Under the pieces are notes generated by a model. That model saw nothing but the letters and a program-made list of their open reading frames with translations. It had not been told where the DNA came from and did no database searches. This document shows, in pieces, positions 8,977-16,344 of a stretch of 64,000 bases of DNA. Every line of letters begins with the position of its first letter. The first letter of the stretch is position 1. Source of the stretch: Clostridiales bacterium UBA2432 (GTDB lineage: Bacteria; Bacillota; Clostridia; Lachnospirales; Vallitaleaceae). A program made the translations under genes and the position numbers. The DNA is taken from contig DDQW01000068.1 in the NCBI GenBank assembly GCA_002342805.1, forward strand, positions 1 to 64,000. Reading direction: 5' to 3'.

Positions 8977-9645
8977 ATGCTAGAATATATAAGTCATGAT
9001 AGTTTAGCCAAAGTAAAAGAAATACTAAGAAAAGCAAATTTGAATAGAGAAATAGCAATTAATATACCGAGTTTGGAACTGCAATTTAAAAGTGACATGA
9101 TTTCAGAAACCATTGACGATGTGGAATCTGGGTATAAAATGGATCGTATGTATTTGATGTATCAAGAGAGCACCTCATCTTTGAAAATAAAAAGCAAAAA
9201 ATATGAAGTTTTTATTAGACTTGGTGAATGGGCATATGAGACAAATATACCTAATTCACATTTAGTTTTAGGAACGAATCCAAGAAGATTTGGTACAGAT
9301 TATTTTTGTCAAATCGAGTTATCACAATCAATAGAAGATAATGAATATATATATATCATTAAAAAAATATCTAAACTTGCTGGAAAAGGAGCAATTGAAC
9401 GTTTAAATAGAGGCTTAGGTTCAGATACTGTTAAAAAACGTCAGCGTAGAGTGACACTTGTTGATAAATTAAAGGCAGATGTTATTGCTTTTAACGAAGA
9501 TGAATGGCTGTGCGTATCAAAAATAGACAAAGTAAAAATCGAAAATGAAGATAGTCATGCTGAAATTTTAAGTGATTTTTTAGAGGACTTATTAATCTAT
9601 GCATTTACAATTGAGAGTATTGTCAATGAGAAGACTGACGAATAA
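8977..9645 (+). CDS. Unknown cargo protein between candidate oriT and mobC
   Basis: 222 aa with ATG at 8977 behind GGTGGAG (8967-8973). I do not recognise a family. The protein is soluble and mixed alpha/beta, with a basic stretch around residues 145-165 (KKRQRRVTL) and an acidic C-terminus. It is isolated: a hairpin region lies upstream and its own strong terminator (9721-9757) downstream, and it separates the candidate oriT from mobC. That placement suggests a single-gene insertion, possibly a defence or regulatory cargo gene. No function is assigned. Confidence 0.65.
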   Translation: MLEYISHDSLAKVKEILRKANLNREIAINIPSLELQFKSDMISETIDDVESGYKMDRMYLMYQESTSSLKIKSKKYEVFIRLGEWAYETNIPNSHLVLGTNPRRFGTDYFCQIELSQSIEDNEYIYIIKKISKLAGKGAIERLNRGLGSDTVKKRQRRVTLVDKLKADVIAFNEDEWLCVSKIDKVKIENEDSHAEILSDFLEDLLIYAFTIESIVNEKTDE

Positions 9646-9720
9646 TCAAGACCTAATTGGATTAATGCAACAATTTACTAAAATATTATTTTCTTCAAAC
9701 AATGCAATTGTACAAAATCA

Positions 9721-9757
9721 AAGCTCAAAGTATTTAATTATACTTTGAGCTTTTTGT
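9721..9757 (+). terminator. Rho-independent terminator after the cargo gene
   Basis: A perfect 13-bp stem (AAGCTCAAAGTAT, 9721-9733, with its complement 9740-9752) with a 6-base loop is followed by a T-rich run. It lies 75 bases after the cargo gene's stop and before mobC, so it should isolate mobC transcription from upstream. The stem is symmetric but U-rich only on the plus-strand side. Confidence 0.8.
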
Positions 9758-9780
9758 GTTTTACCAAAAAAGGTGGTGCT

Positions 9781-10089
9781 ATGAATAAAACCAAACGAAT
9801 CAACTTAAGAGTTACTGAAAAAGAATATCAAAAGATAGTAACTAAAGCCAAAAAAGCAAATATTAGCATCAGCAGATACGTCTCCTTGTCCGCACTGGAC
9901 AAGGAGATTATTTTTTTTGACGATATTAAAGAAATGAATCATGAATTATCCAAAATCGGCAACAACTTAAATCAGTTGACCCTATTAGCCCATCAAGGAA
10001 AAATAAAAGAAGTTAATCTGACGAAAACGAGAGAAGCATTCACCGGTTTGTGGGATGAATTATGTCAATTAGTGAAAAGAAAGAGGTGA
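9781..10089 (+). CDS. mobC: MobC-like mobilisation accessory protein
   Basis: 102 aa. The ATG at 9781 follows AAAGGTGGT; an upstream in-frame start at 9745 falls just beyond the terminator stem, in its T-rich tail. The N-terminal RINLRVTEKEYQKI is the ribbon-helix-helix start of MobC relaxosome proteins, followed by the ISISRYVSLSAL and NELSKIGNNLNQ-type segments typical of the family. MobC binds oriT and helps the relaxase melt and nick DNA. It is encoded six bases before an unknown gene, then the relaxase, supporting one mobilisation operon. Confidence 0.88.
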   Translation: MNKTKRINLRVTEKEYQKIVTKAKKANISISRYVSLSALDKEIIFFDDIKEMNHELSKIGNNLNQLTLLAHQGKIKEVNLTKTREAFTGLWDELCQLVKRKR

Positions 10090-10095
10090 TGACAA

Positions 10096-10452
10096 ATGAA
10101 ATATCATATTTATCGGTTTGGACATGGATGCCAATGGATGGACGACCTTAAAGAAGCTACAGATTATTTTAAACAGCTGCCGACAGATGGACGATACACT
10201 GCTATAGGTATTACAGAAGATATGTATGCTGTTGATGTTTTGATTAAGGGGCGATACGCCGAAGGAGAAAAATTTCTTATATCACAGGATATAAGGCAGT
10301 CAGTTCTTTTACGAGAGCATTCTGAAAAGACGATTAATGCAGTATCAGATTTATATGAAGCTGTAGGGGTTAAATCTGAATTTAGTCAAAAGATGATTGA
10401 AGACTTGAAGGACCTAGCTAATGAGTTTGATCATGATTTAGATGAGATGTAG
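10096..10452 (+). CDS. Hypothetical protein between mobC and relaxase
   Basis: 118 aa. The start at 10096 is backed by GAGGTGATG. It is acidic at the C-terminus and shows no motif I can name. Tight packing (6 bases after mobC, 5 bases before the relaxase) implies translational coupling and a role, direct or regulatory, in DNA processing for transfer. The relaxase has only a weak ribosome binding site of its own, so expression may depend on translation of this gene. Confidence 0.7.
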   Translation: MKYHIYRFGHGCQWMDDLKEATDYFKQLPTDGRYTAIGITEDMYAVDVLIKGRYAEGEKFLISQDIRQSVLLREHSEKTINAVSDLYEAVGVKSEFSQKMIEDLKDLANEFDHDLDEM

Positions 10453-10457
10453 TTCTT

Positions 10458-11414
10458 ATGGCTGTTATTGAATTTATTAACGGGAAAAACAATACTTTAT
10501 CCGCGCTCAAACGTGTATTAAATTACATCACCAACCCTTCAAAAACAGACGATGAACTTAAAGGTGGCTACAACTGCGATATCAATAAAGCTTATAATGA
10601 TTTCTTTATGACAAAAACAGTTTATAACAAAACAGAAGGAAGGCAATACATTCATTTTACCCAGAGCTTTGCACCTTATGATAAGGTGACTCCTAAAATC
10701 ATCAAACAGATAGCAGATGAGTTAGTCCAAATGAAAATGTTTAAAGGTTTTCAAGTCGCTTATGCAGTCCATACGGATAAAGATCATCTTCACACCCACT
10801 TTGTTATAAATACCGTCAATAAAGAAACAGGATATAAATGGAAACAAAGTGCAGAACAGCTTCAAATGATGAAAGATTATTCCGATGAGATTTGTAAAAA
10901 ACACGGATTGATAATTACTCAGGGCAAATCCGGTAGTCATATCAATCGAGGCGAATATCGGGCAAAAGAAAAAGGGTATAGCTGGAAATATGAACTTTAT
11001 CTTGCTGTTAAAAAAATGAAATGGATTGCTAGAAGTAAAAATGACTTTGTTGCCAATATGAACCAATTAGGTTACCAAGTAGATTGGAGGGATACAAGAA
11101 AATACATTACTTTTACCAATCCAGACGGTAAAAAATGTAGAAACAGAAAACTATATCCACCGGAACATTTCACTAAAGAAGCCTTACTTAGAGCATTTGA
11201 ATTAAATAAACAAAGAATGGATAAAATTAGCGCGCGCAGTCAAATGGAAATACTATTATCGGCTATTCAACTTGTGAAAAAAGAAGAACATCTAGAGATG
11301 GGGCGCCAGTTTCCATTATCAAAATTGGAAGGGGAAGTAGTAAAAGATGAACTCGAAGAAATAAAAAAAGGAAAAGGTCTCAATTGGGATAAAGGCAATG
11401 AGAACAATATATGA
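10458..11414 (+). CDS. MOB_P-type relaxase (relaxase/mobilization nuclease domain)
   Basis: 318 aa. The relaxase domain (PF03432 type) is visible: the probable catalytic tyrosine Tyr23 in VLNYITNP and the metal-binding histidine motif HTDKDHLHTHFVIN with His105, His110, His112 and His114. Relaxases nick one strand at oriT, form a 5'-phosphotyrosine link and lead the strand into the recipient. The protein is shorter than many clostridial relaxases (400-500 aa): little follows the nuclease domain beyond a basic region and an acidic tail. It is in an operon with mobC and precedes the VirD4 coupling protein by one gene. Confidence 0.9.
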   Translation: MAVIEFINGKNNTLSALKRVLNYITNPSKTDDELKGGYNCDINKAYNDFFMTKTVYNKTEGRQYIHFTQSFAPYDKVTPKIIKQIADELVQMKMFKGFQVAYAVHTDKDHLHTHFVINTVNKETGYKWKQSAEQLQMMKDYSDEICKKHGLIITQGKSGSHINRGEYRAKEKGYSWKYELYLAVKKMKWIARSKNDFVANMNQLGYQVDWRDTRKYITFTNPDGKKCRNRKLYPPEHFTKEALLRAFELNKQRMDKISARSQMEILLSAIQLVKKEEHLEMGRQFPLSKLEGEVVKDELEEIKKGKGLNWDKGNENNI

Positions 11415-11429
11415 AAGGTGGATAACTAA

Positions 11430-11879
11430 ATGACAAAATTATTGGAGCGCTTTGAACAACTTGAACCCTTAAGAGCCGAGGGTTTACGTGAAGGATATCG
11501 AAAACTTTTAGAATATGATGGCTATGTTTTAGCAATGGGAAAATTTAAAAATCATACGGAGTTTGTAACGTGGCAACATACCTATGATGGAAAAGGCGTA
11601 ACGTTAGGACATTATTTTATAGAGCTTGAAGCTGCCGAAGAAGATTTTGCAAAACGGGCAGGACTGGTTAATCTAAATCGCCTGTTTGGAGAAACAGAGT
11701 TAAAACTTATGCATTCAAGTCTAGTCAATTATGTGGGGTTAAATGAAAATTTGGACTATAAAGATGAAAAAGCGATTGGGTATATTTTGGAAAAAATTGA
11801 ACGGCTGGTACCTGAGATAATGCGACATGAGAACCTAGAAGATATGGAACTTGTTGACGATGATGGCATTGAACTCTGA
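11430..11879 (+). CDS. Hypothetical protein upstream of virD4
   Basis: 149 aa with ATG 11430 after AAAGGTGG. I recognise no domain. A mixed charged protein with aromatic residues around 30-60 (TEFVTWQHTYDG) and an acidic C-terminus ending in DDDGIEL, the same style of tail as the helicase-operon proteins. It ends 8 bases before the coupling protein's start, so it should be co-expressed with it. A role as relaxosome or coupling accessory protein is inference from position only. Confidence 0.65.
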   Translation: MTKLLERFEQLEPLRAEGLREGYRKLLEYDGYVLAMGKFKNHTEFVTWQHTYDGKGVTLGHYFIELEAAEEDFAKRAGLVNLNRLFGETELKLMHSSLVNYVGLNENLDYKDEKAIGYILEKIERLVPEIMRHENLEDMELVDDDGIEL

Positions 11880-11887
11880 GGTGATCC

Positions 11888-13813
11888 ATGAAATATAAAC
11901 AATTGAAGCTGATGATATCAGCGCTCATTTTTCTCGTAGGTTTATGGATAAATATATATTTTTCCACAAACCTACATTTTTTATTAATAGGTAGAACGGA
12001 TGTACTGAGATTTATTTCAGTACAAGAATGTTTGAAAAGTATGGCGATAAGTGGACAACATTTGTCGCTTTTTTTGTATCTACAAGGGTTCATTTTTCTG
12101 TGTTCTATCTACTTCTATCTTGCAAATATGAAGCCCTATCAGTCCGACCTAGTAACGATTACACCGGACATTAAAACACCGGTAAGTGCAGGCCAGATGC
12201 AATTTGGATCAGCGAGATGGTTAACCCATGAAGAGAAGAATAAAAACTTTCAGTGGACTAAGGTAAATGCAAAGGTCCTATCTAAGGCCAATGGGCAGGA
12301 ACAATCCGTTCCACAGCTCGATAATGGTGGTATTGTGGTTGGATTTCAAAAGGATGGGGACGACGAGAAGATATATTATATTAGTGAGGATACCCACAGT
12401 CTGTGCATTGGTGCAACGCGTTCAGGAAAAACACGGTCTGTTGTACTTCAATCTGTTGGCCTTTTAGGCTTTTCAGGTGAGAGTCTAATCATCAGTGATC
12501 CAAAAGGCGAAATATTCACCTATACCTATCCATATCTTGAAGAACTAGGCTATGACGTTATCTGTATTGATTTCAAGAATCCTTTAAAGAGTGATCGATA
12601 TAACTTTTTGCAACCGATTATTGATGCAATTGATGCAAACAACATCCCTAAAGCCATTGATGCGACATGGGATTTAACAGCTGCACTCGTGCCGGAAAAC
12701 AGTCATAACGAAAAGATTTGGACTAATGGCGAAGCGAGTATTATTGCCAGTGCCATTATAGCAGTGGTCTATGATAATCGTCATGGAAAAAGCAGAAGAT
12801 TTCAGAATATGAGTAATGTTTACTTTTTTATCAGTGAGATGTGTAAAGTCGTTGATGGTTCGATGCCAATTATTAAGTATATGAAAAATATGCCGGCAAA
12901 TCATCCGGCAAAAGTATTGCTTGCCATTAGTGAAGTTGCGCCAAGTAAAACACGAGGCTCATTTTACACATCAGCACTGACAACACTAAGACTATTTACA
13001 AATCCTTTAATTCATTCAATGTCGGAATCGAGTGACTTTGATATGCGAACGATGGGAACGGATAAACAAGTCTTATATATTGTGCTTCCTGATGAAAAAA
13101 CAACCTACTACAGTTTAGCTAGTCTGTTTGTCAATCAATGTTATATGCAGCTTGTAGCTAATGCAGATGCAAGAGGTGGACGTTTAAAACGGCGTGTTAA
13201 CATCCTTCTTGAAGAGTTTGGTAACTTTGTTAAAATCCCCGATTTTGCCAACAAGTTGACGGTAGGCGGTGGTCGCGGCATTCGATTTAATCTTTTTTTA
13301 CAAAGCTTCATGCAACTCGACGAGAAGTATGGGAAGGAGATTGCGGGAACCATTAAATCCAACTGTGAAACATGGATATATCTTCAAGCGGATGATTTAA
13401 ATACCTTAGATGAAATATCAAAAAAGTTAGGTAACTATACCGTATCAACATACTCTCTTAGTGGGTCTCATGGAAAATATACAAATCCGTCAACATCGCA
13501 TAGTGTGAACCTGACCCATCGTTCACTTCTTACAGTGGATGAAATCCGACGCATTAATCGACCCTATACACTTATCACATCGAGAAATCATCCGGCTATG
13601 ATGCAATTACCGGATCTATCGATGTGGTTTTTTAATAATCTGTTTGGACTTGGTGATAAAGAACACAATCGAAAGGTGCGTGAACAAAGAGAACAAGGAC
13701 GTAAAGAAAGAAAAGCATCAAATGCAATTGATACGTGGAATGTTTGGGAGTATTACACACAAGAAGAACAAGGAAATTATGTCTACATGCGTAATAGGAA
13801 AGGCGGTGAATAG
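11888..13813 (+). CDS. VirD4/TraG-family type IV coupling ATPase
   Basis: 641 aa. Two N-terminal membrane segments (about residues 9-28 and 55-80) are followed by a cytosolic motor domain with Walker A GATRSGKTR (near 175-183) and Walker B-type IISDPKGE (near 200). A later region has the conserved EEFGNF and LQSFMQL segments of VirD4/TraG proteins. It recruits the relaxase-DNA complex to the channel. GAGGTG precedes the ATG at 11888. The C-terminal 40 residues are basic and hydrophilic (RKVREQREQGRKERK), which could bind DNA or the relaxosome. It opens the transfer operon that continues into pilin-like genes. Confidence 0.93.
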   Translation: MKYKQLKLMISALIFLVGLWINIYFSTNLHFLLIGRTDVLRFISVQECLKSMAISGQHLSLFLYLQGFIFLCSIYFYLANMKPYQSDLVTITPDIKTPVSAGQMQFGSARWLTHEEKNKNFQWTKVNAKVLSKANGQEQSVPQLDNGGIVVGFQKDGDDEKIYYISEDTHSLCIGATRSGKTRSVVLQSVGLLGFSGESLIISDPKGEIFTYTYPYLEELGYDVICIDFKNPLKSDRYNFLQPIIDAIDANNIPKAIDATWDLTAALVPENSHNEKIWTNGEASIIASAIIAVVYDNRHGKSRRFQNMSNVYFFISEMCKVVDGSMPIIKYMKNMPANHPAKVLLAISEVAPSKTRGSFYTSALTTLRLFTNPLIHSMSESSDFDMRTMGTDKQVLYIVLPDEKTTYYSLASLFVNQCYMQLVANADARGGRLKRRVNILLEEFGNFVKIPDFANKLTVGGGRGIRFNLFLQSFMQLDEKYGKEIAGTIKSNCETWIYLQADDLNTLDEISKKLGNYTVSTYSLSGSHGKYTNPSTSHSVNLTHRSLLTVDEIRRINRPYTLITSRNHPAMMQLPDLSMWFFNNLFGLGDKEHNRKVREQREQGRKERKASNAIDTWNVWEYYTQEEQGNYVYMRNRKGGE

Positions 13814-13814
13814 G

Positions 13815-14141
13815 TTGAGAAATAAACATGTTTTAAAGACGTTTATGATAACTTGGTTTGTCATGATAACGTCGTCTATGCCGGTGATGGCAACAACGGT
13901 TCAAGACAGCCAACTAGTTAAAGGAACACAAAAACTCATTCAAGATCTCACAACATGGCTCATGGTTTTGGCACCGGTTGTTGGTGTTCTTTTAATCATT
14001 TATTTCTTCATTCGCCGAAGTGCAGCGGATGAAGTCGATCAAAAAAAATGGAATAACCGGATTGTCACAGTCATTATTTCAGTCATCGGTGCAGTTTTGA
14101 CATCAGCAACATTAAATTTAATTATAGGTTACTATGTTTGA
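13815..14141 (+). CDS. VirB2-like pilin / small two-TM transfer protein
   Basis: 108 aa. I choose TTG 13815, two bases after the virD4 stop and behind GGCGGTG (13802-13808); the longer frame from 13644 overlaps virD4. An N-terminal signal-like segment (residues about 8-27, ending near MPVMATT) is followed by two membrane helices, LMVLAPVVGVLLIIYFFI and IVTVIISVIGAVLTSATLNL, separated by a charged turn (RRSAADEVDQKKW). This is the architecture of VirB2/TrbC pilins of Gram-positive systems. It should form the pilus-like conduit or a channel part. The family assignment is from topology and context rather than a signature motif. Confidence 0.75.
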   Translation: MRNKHVLKTFMITWFVMITSSMPVMATTVQDSQLVKGTQKLIQDLTTWLMVLAPVVGVLLIIYFFIRRSAADEVDQKKWNNRIVTVIISVIGAVLTSATLNLIIGYYV

Positions 14142-14199
14142 TTTCAATAATGAGATTAAACAATAACAATAAAAAATCGATAATATGGAGGAAATGCAA

Positions 14200-14424
14200 A
14201 TGAAAAAATTAATGAAGAAAGTACAAATGGACATGGTAAAAATAATGGTTAAAGGTAGAATAGTTCTTGCGGAAAAGAGTGGTGAAGGAATGGTCGATTC
14301 GGCCGTCAAAATTTTGATCTCGATTGTCATTGGGTCACTGCTATTAGCAGGTTTGTATGCACTTTTCGGTGACGTGATTTTGTTTTCTTCACTGCGTAAC
14401 CACGATAGAGATTGCTACGCTTAA
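14200..14424 (+). CDS. DUF6133-like small membrane protein, copy A, with aberrant C-terminus
   Basis: 74 aa. The ATG at 14200 follows GGAGG (14187-14191). Residues 1-60 match the neighbouring paralogue at 14501: a basic amphipathic start, EKSGEGMVDSAVKILIS and the membrane helix ending LLLAGLYALFGDV. After GDVIL the match is lost: the frame reads FSSLRNHDRDCYA and stops, where the paralogue has VLPELQQRISDMFEY. The +1 frame continues to 14452 without a stop, so an indel near 14385-14400 is likely. The product may be a damaged or diverged pilin-like subunit. It sits between VirB2-like and DUF6133 copy B genes. Confidence 0.6.
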   Translation: MKKLMKKVQMDMVKIMVKGRIVLAEKSGEGMVDSAVKILISIVIGSLLLAGLYALFGDVILFSSLRNHDRDCYA

Positions 14425-14500
14425 ACTTGATGAGTATTACCTCCATTACAGATTCAATGAATAATTACACAACTATTAAAAGAAAAGGAGCAATGAGATT

Positions 14501-14731
14501 ATGAAGAAAATTATGAGTACAGTTAAAGAGAAAAGCTTGAGAGGCATGATTAAACTTCAAACGATTCTAGCAGATAATCGAGGGGAAACTTTTATTGATA
14601 CAGCGATCAAAATATTGATTTCTGTCGTGATTGGAGCCCTATTATTAGCTGGATTGTATGCATTGATAGAGGGTACGGTGCTTCCTGAATTGCAACAGCG
14701 TATTTCTGATATGTTTGAGTATAACGGTTAA
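14501..14731 (+). CDS. DUF6133-like small membrane protein, copy B
   Basis: 76 aa, ATG 14501 behind AAAAGGAG (14484-14491). The layout is a basic N-terminus, the conserved NRGETFIDTAIKILIS entry into one membrane helix, and the amphipathic tail TVLPELQQRISDMFEYNG. It resembles type IV pilin-like or Maff2-type small proteins found beside VirB2 in Firmicutes conjugative elements; function is unknown. Its last 30 bases are repeated at 17934, and a second DUF6133 tail lies at 23595-23654. The present 3' end may therefore have been supplied by an inserted element. A hairpin begins 8 bases after its stop. Confidence 0.75.
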   Translation: MKKIMSTVKEKSLRGMIKLQTILADNRGETFIDTAIKILISVVIGALLLAGLYALIEGTVLPELQQRISDMFEYNG

Positions 14732-14800
14732 AAGTCGTCATGCCATACTTTTTCTGAGCAGGATATATAGTCTTGCTCAGAAATAAGTGTGCCATGAAAG
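14702..14800 (+). repeat. Element end, copy 1: DUF6133 3' end plus long hairpin
   Basis: This block is repeated in altered form at 17934-18041. It comprises the last codons of DUF6133 copy B (from ATTTCTGATATG at 14702), a short spacer, and a 60-base hairpin: left arm 14739-14760, 13-base loop, right arm 14774-14796. The inner 10 bp pair perfectly (TTTCTGAGCA with TGCTCAGAAA). An ATG at 14794 sits at the end of the right arm and opens only a 29-codon frame. In copy 2 the equivalent ATG starts a tyrosine recombinase gene. I read copy 1 as the left end of an element whose recombinase genes are missing. Confidence 0.65.
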
Positions 14801-14903
14801 AAGCAAATGCACTTTATAGTTTAATGAATTTTGTGCTTGGAAACAGGGGGAATAGAACATATTGCAGATGGAATAATCTCTGACATGACAAGCACTTCTT
14901 GAT

Positions 14904-15260
14904 CTAACAATGATTTACATGGTCATATGCGGAGTGAATAATAACCATGATGTGCTCATCGAATAGAGAATAATACTTATTTTTGCCTGAACGACGATCC
15001 TTAATATATCCTGCATTTTTTAAGACTTTTAACTGATGCGAAACTGCTGATTTAGTCATATTCATCAAAACTGCTATATCATTGACACTGACTTCATGGT
15101 TTTCTAAAATCATTATTATTTTCAATCTGGTTGGATCTGAAATGATTTTTAGAAAATTAGCAACAGTATCAATATTTTGCGAGTTTGCCAATTCCTCAGA
15201 AACAGTTTCAACAATTTTTATATCGTTTGGTGTACAATCTGTCGAGGTTTTTTTTTCCAT
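14904..15260 (-). CDS. ArsR/SmtB-family zinc-responsive repressor
   Basis: 118 aa. Winged-helix fold with the typical SDPTRLKIIMIL and MTKSAVSHQLKVLKNAG recognition helix. The C-terminal helix carries Asp101, His103, His114 and His117, the D-x-H-x10-H-x2-H alpha-5 metal site of SmtB/CzrA zinc sensors. The CxC alpha-3 site of cadmium/arsenic sensors is absent. It should bind DNA without zinc and release it when zinc is high. It lies 11 bases downstream of the efflux gene on the same strand, so the operon is autoregulated through the paired operators at 16152-16201. Confidence 0.88.
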   Translation of the reverse strand: MEKKTSTDCTPNDIKIVETVSEELANSQNIDTVANFLKIISDPTRLKIIMILENHEVSVNDIAVLMNMTKSAVSHQLKVLKNAGYIKDRRSGKNKYYSLFDEHIMVIIHSAYDHVNHC

Positions 15261-15271
15261 GATATATTCTC

Positions 15272-16111
15272 CTATGCAATGACTTCAACTGTAGTTTGAT
15301 TAATATTATGTTTGTTTAGTATACTTTTTGTTTTAAGTCGAATGTTCTGAACATCAGCATTAACTAGTACAGATAATGTAATGGTTGCAATATGTTCTTC
15401 GCCATCTAAACTCCACAGTTTGAAGTTATCAATAAGTTTAACACCTTCAATAGATTCAATATGCTCTTTGAGCTCATTATACAGGTCTTCATCTGGTACT
15501 GATTGCATCAAAATCCCAAATACTAGTTTTGAGTTTATCCATATATTTCGTATAATAACTAGAGCGATGAACATAGAAAGAACAGGGTCTAATATATACC
15601 AATTAGTAAAATATATGACTATACTTACAACTAGAACAGCTACCCAACCCATAAGGTCTTCTAGAAGATGCATGACAACAGTTTTGTCGAGAATTTTCTT
15701 TGAGCCTTTCATCCTAAGTGCGGCAATACCATTAATCGCAATACCTAAAAAAGCCAACCATAGCATTCCTATAGAATCAACTTTCTGTGGATTTTGAAAG
15801 GATGCTATAGCTTCAGATATAACATAACCTGTACCTACAGACAAAACAAGTATATTTATGATTGCGCCGATAAGTGATAATCTTTTAAATCCATATGGGT
15901 ACTTTTTGGTGGGCTCTTTCTTACTCAAGCGTTCAGAAAAAAAGGATAATGCAAGAGCAAGACTATCGCCTAAATCATGGACAGCATCTGATAAAATAGC
16001 TGTACTGTTTGTTAGTATCCCACCAAAAATTTCAATGATTGAAAAACTGAAGTTTAGCAAAAAGGCAATTCCTATGTTACTTGGTTTATGATGATTGTGA
16101 TCGTGAGACAT
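15272..16111 (-). CDS. Cation diffusion facilitator, probably Zn2+ efflux
   Basis: 279 aa. Six predicted membrane segments, a His-rich start (MSHDHNHH) and a cytosolic C-terminal domain are those of CDF transporters. The transport site is HD-HD: His45/Asp49 (HDLGD) in TM2 and His148/Asp152 (HLLED) in TM5, the signature of zinc-selective members. It exchanges cytosolic Zn2+ for protons. Its start follows a GGAGGA site just upstream on the minus strand. It is cotranscribed with the downstream ArsR repressor. Together they form a metal-resistance cargo cassette in the inserted region. Confidence 0.92.
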   Translation of the reverse strand: MSHDHNHHKPSNIGIAFLLNFSFSIIEIFGGILTNSTAILSDAVHDLGDSLALALSFFSERLSKKEPTKKYPYGFKRLSLIGAIINILVLSVGTGYVISEAIASFQNPQKVDSIGMLWLAFLGIAINGIAALRMKGSKKILDKTVVMHLLEDLMGWVAVLVVSIVIYFTNWYILDPVLSMFIALVIIRNIWINSKLVFGILMQSVPDEDLYNELKEHIESIEGVKLIDNFKLWSLDGEEHIATITLSVLVNADVQNIRLKTKSILNKHNINQTTVEVIA

Positions 16112-16151
16112 ATATATTCCTCCTAATTTTAAGTATTTACTAACCTAATGG

Positions 16152-16208
16152 TTGAATGGTTGTTCAATTGTTAAGTTTATTATAGTTGAACAGACATTCA
16201 ATTGTCAA
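16152..16208 (-). promoter_or_regulatory. Promoter with two ArsR/SmtB-type operators for the zinc operon
   Basis: On the minus strand, TTGACA (16203-16208) and TATAAT (16179-16184) are separated by 18 bases, a near-perfect sigma-A promoter reading towards the efflux gene. Two copies of TTGAA-N6-TTCAA lie at 16186-16201, inside the promoter spacer, and 16152-16167, just downstream. This is the inverted repeat type bound by SmtB/CzrA repressors. Their centres are 34 bp apart. Repressor binding would block RNA polymerase directly, and zinc would relieve it. Confidence 0.85.
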
Positions 16209-16344
16209 GTGTTTTTTATTTGTTTATATTATTTGTTTGGGTTTGGGGTTTGACTTGAAAATGTCACAAAAGTGTGATAAAGTAAAATGGATTTTGCTTA
16301 AGTTAAACATTGACGAGAAAAAGAACATGGAGGACTACAACGTG

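Noticed and set aside
15381..15797. Plus-strand frame of 138 codons opposite the CDF gene
   Set aside because: It is the reverse of a well-supported transporter gene and has no ribosome site or family resemblance.
14904..16111. Arsenic or cadmium resistance
   Set aside because: The regulator lacks the CxC alpha-3 site and the transporter has the HD-HD zinc signature.
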